From UBA1081 sp964454355 (lineage in GTDB: Bacteria; Bacillota; Clostridia; Oscillospirales; Acutalibacteraceae), in NCBI GenBank assembly GCA_964454355.1, contig CAYVTA010000105.1, forward strand, positions 1 to 6,798: a stretch of 6,798 nt of DNA, written 5' to 3'. Numbering within the stretch: position 1 is the first letter of the stretch; each line of letters starts with the position of its first letter. The notes under the pieces are model-generated. The model did no database searches, had not been told where the DNA came from, and saw only the letters and a program-made list of their open reading frames with translations. Of this stretch, positions 6,721 through 6,798 are shown piece by piece. The position numbers and the translations under genes are program-made.

Positions 6721-6727
6721 CTCCTTT
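6721..6727 (-). promoter_or_regulatory. Ribosome binding site of the carrier-protein-like gene
   Basis: A strong AAAGGAG lies on the minus strand, eight bases before the ATG at 6712. It decides this start against the TTG at 6751, which would add 13 hydrophobic residues not found in ACPs. Confidence 0.85.
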
Positions 6728-6745
6728 GAAATAAAATACCAAAAC

Positions 6746-6760
6746 AAACAATAATTTATC
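6746..6760 (-). repeat. 15-base upstream motif shared with the metF leader
   Basis: Read on the minus strand this is GATAAATTATTGTTT, identical to bases 39-53 on the plus strand upstream of metF. It lies 33 bases before the carrier-protein start here and 24 bases before the start of metF. It could contain part of a promoter (TAAATT as a -10-like box) or a protein-binding site, or be chance in AT-rich DNA. Confidence 0.4.
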
Positions 6761-6771
6761 TGCGATGTAAC

Positions 6772-6796
6772 GGGGAACCCCCGGCGAGGGTTCCCC
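6772..6796. repeat. GC-rich perfect hairpin at the right edge
   Basis: GGGGAACCC (6772-6780) and GGGTTCCCC (6788-6796) form a nine-bp perfect stem around a seven-base loop, CCGGCGA. It is strikingly GC-rich against its AT-rich surroundings. Reading leftwards on the minus strand, it is followed by GTTACATCGC rather than a T-run, so it is not a textbook terminator for a gene to the right. It lies upstream of the minus-strand operon. It may be a terminator with an atypical tail, part of a leader RNA, or a dispersed palindromic repeat. Confidence 0.6.
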
Positions 6797-6798
6797 AC

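Noticed and set aside
6713..6751. Extended start of the carrier-protein gene from a TTG at 6751 (13 extra hydrophobic residues, possible signal)
   Set aside because: The strong AAAGGAG at 6721-6727 lies inside this extension and points to the ATG at 6712; ACPs begin at that position and have no such leader peptide.

Overview
The window looks like a chromosomal segment from a low-to-moderate GC, Gram-positive anaerobe. A clostridial relative (Oscillospirales/Ruminococcaceae-like) is my best guess. It rests on AT-rich codon use, AGGAGG-type ribosome binding sites, a TTG start, a bacterial-type ProRS with an insertion editing domain, and a cobalamin-dependent methionine synthase whose reactivation domain is a separate gene. 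The genus cannot be fixed from the sequence alone. Six protein-coding genes fill nearly all of the window. I see no tRNA, rRNA, CRISPR array, transposase or phage gene, and no gene-free stretch longer than about 90 bases.

Left half, plus strand (78-4024): a compact methionine operon. metF (5,10-methylenetetrahydrofolate reductase) overlaps a stand-alone methionine synthase activation-domain protein by ATGA. That gene's stop codon abuts the start of metH, a three-module cobalamin-dependent methionine synthase. MetF makes 5-methyl-THF. MetH passes the methyl group through cobalamin to homocysteine. The activation protein should rescue MetH when cob(II)alamin forms, using AdoMet and an electron donor. 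Together the two split proteins correspond to one full-length E. coli-type MetH.

Centre (4025-4103): a short convergent intergenic region with an 11-bp perfect stem that can end transcription from both sides.

Right half, minus strand (reading 6712 down to 4104): a second tight gene cluster. It runs acyl-carrier-protein-like gene, then a HAD-superfamily hydrolase, then proS (prolyl-tRNA synthetase), with gaps of 13 and 19 bases. The carrier-protein-like gene has the ACP fold signature, but Glu stands where the phosphopantetheine-bearing Ser should be. This is the most unusual feature I can see. The right edge (6713-6798) holds its ribosome binding site, a 15-bp motif also found upstream of metF, and a strong GC-rich hairpin.

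Most of the window is ordinary core metabolism and translation. I do not see a clearly new multi-gene system. The points worth following are the Ser-less carrier protein with its HAD partner, the four-Cys tail of the MetH activation protein, and the shared upstream motif.
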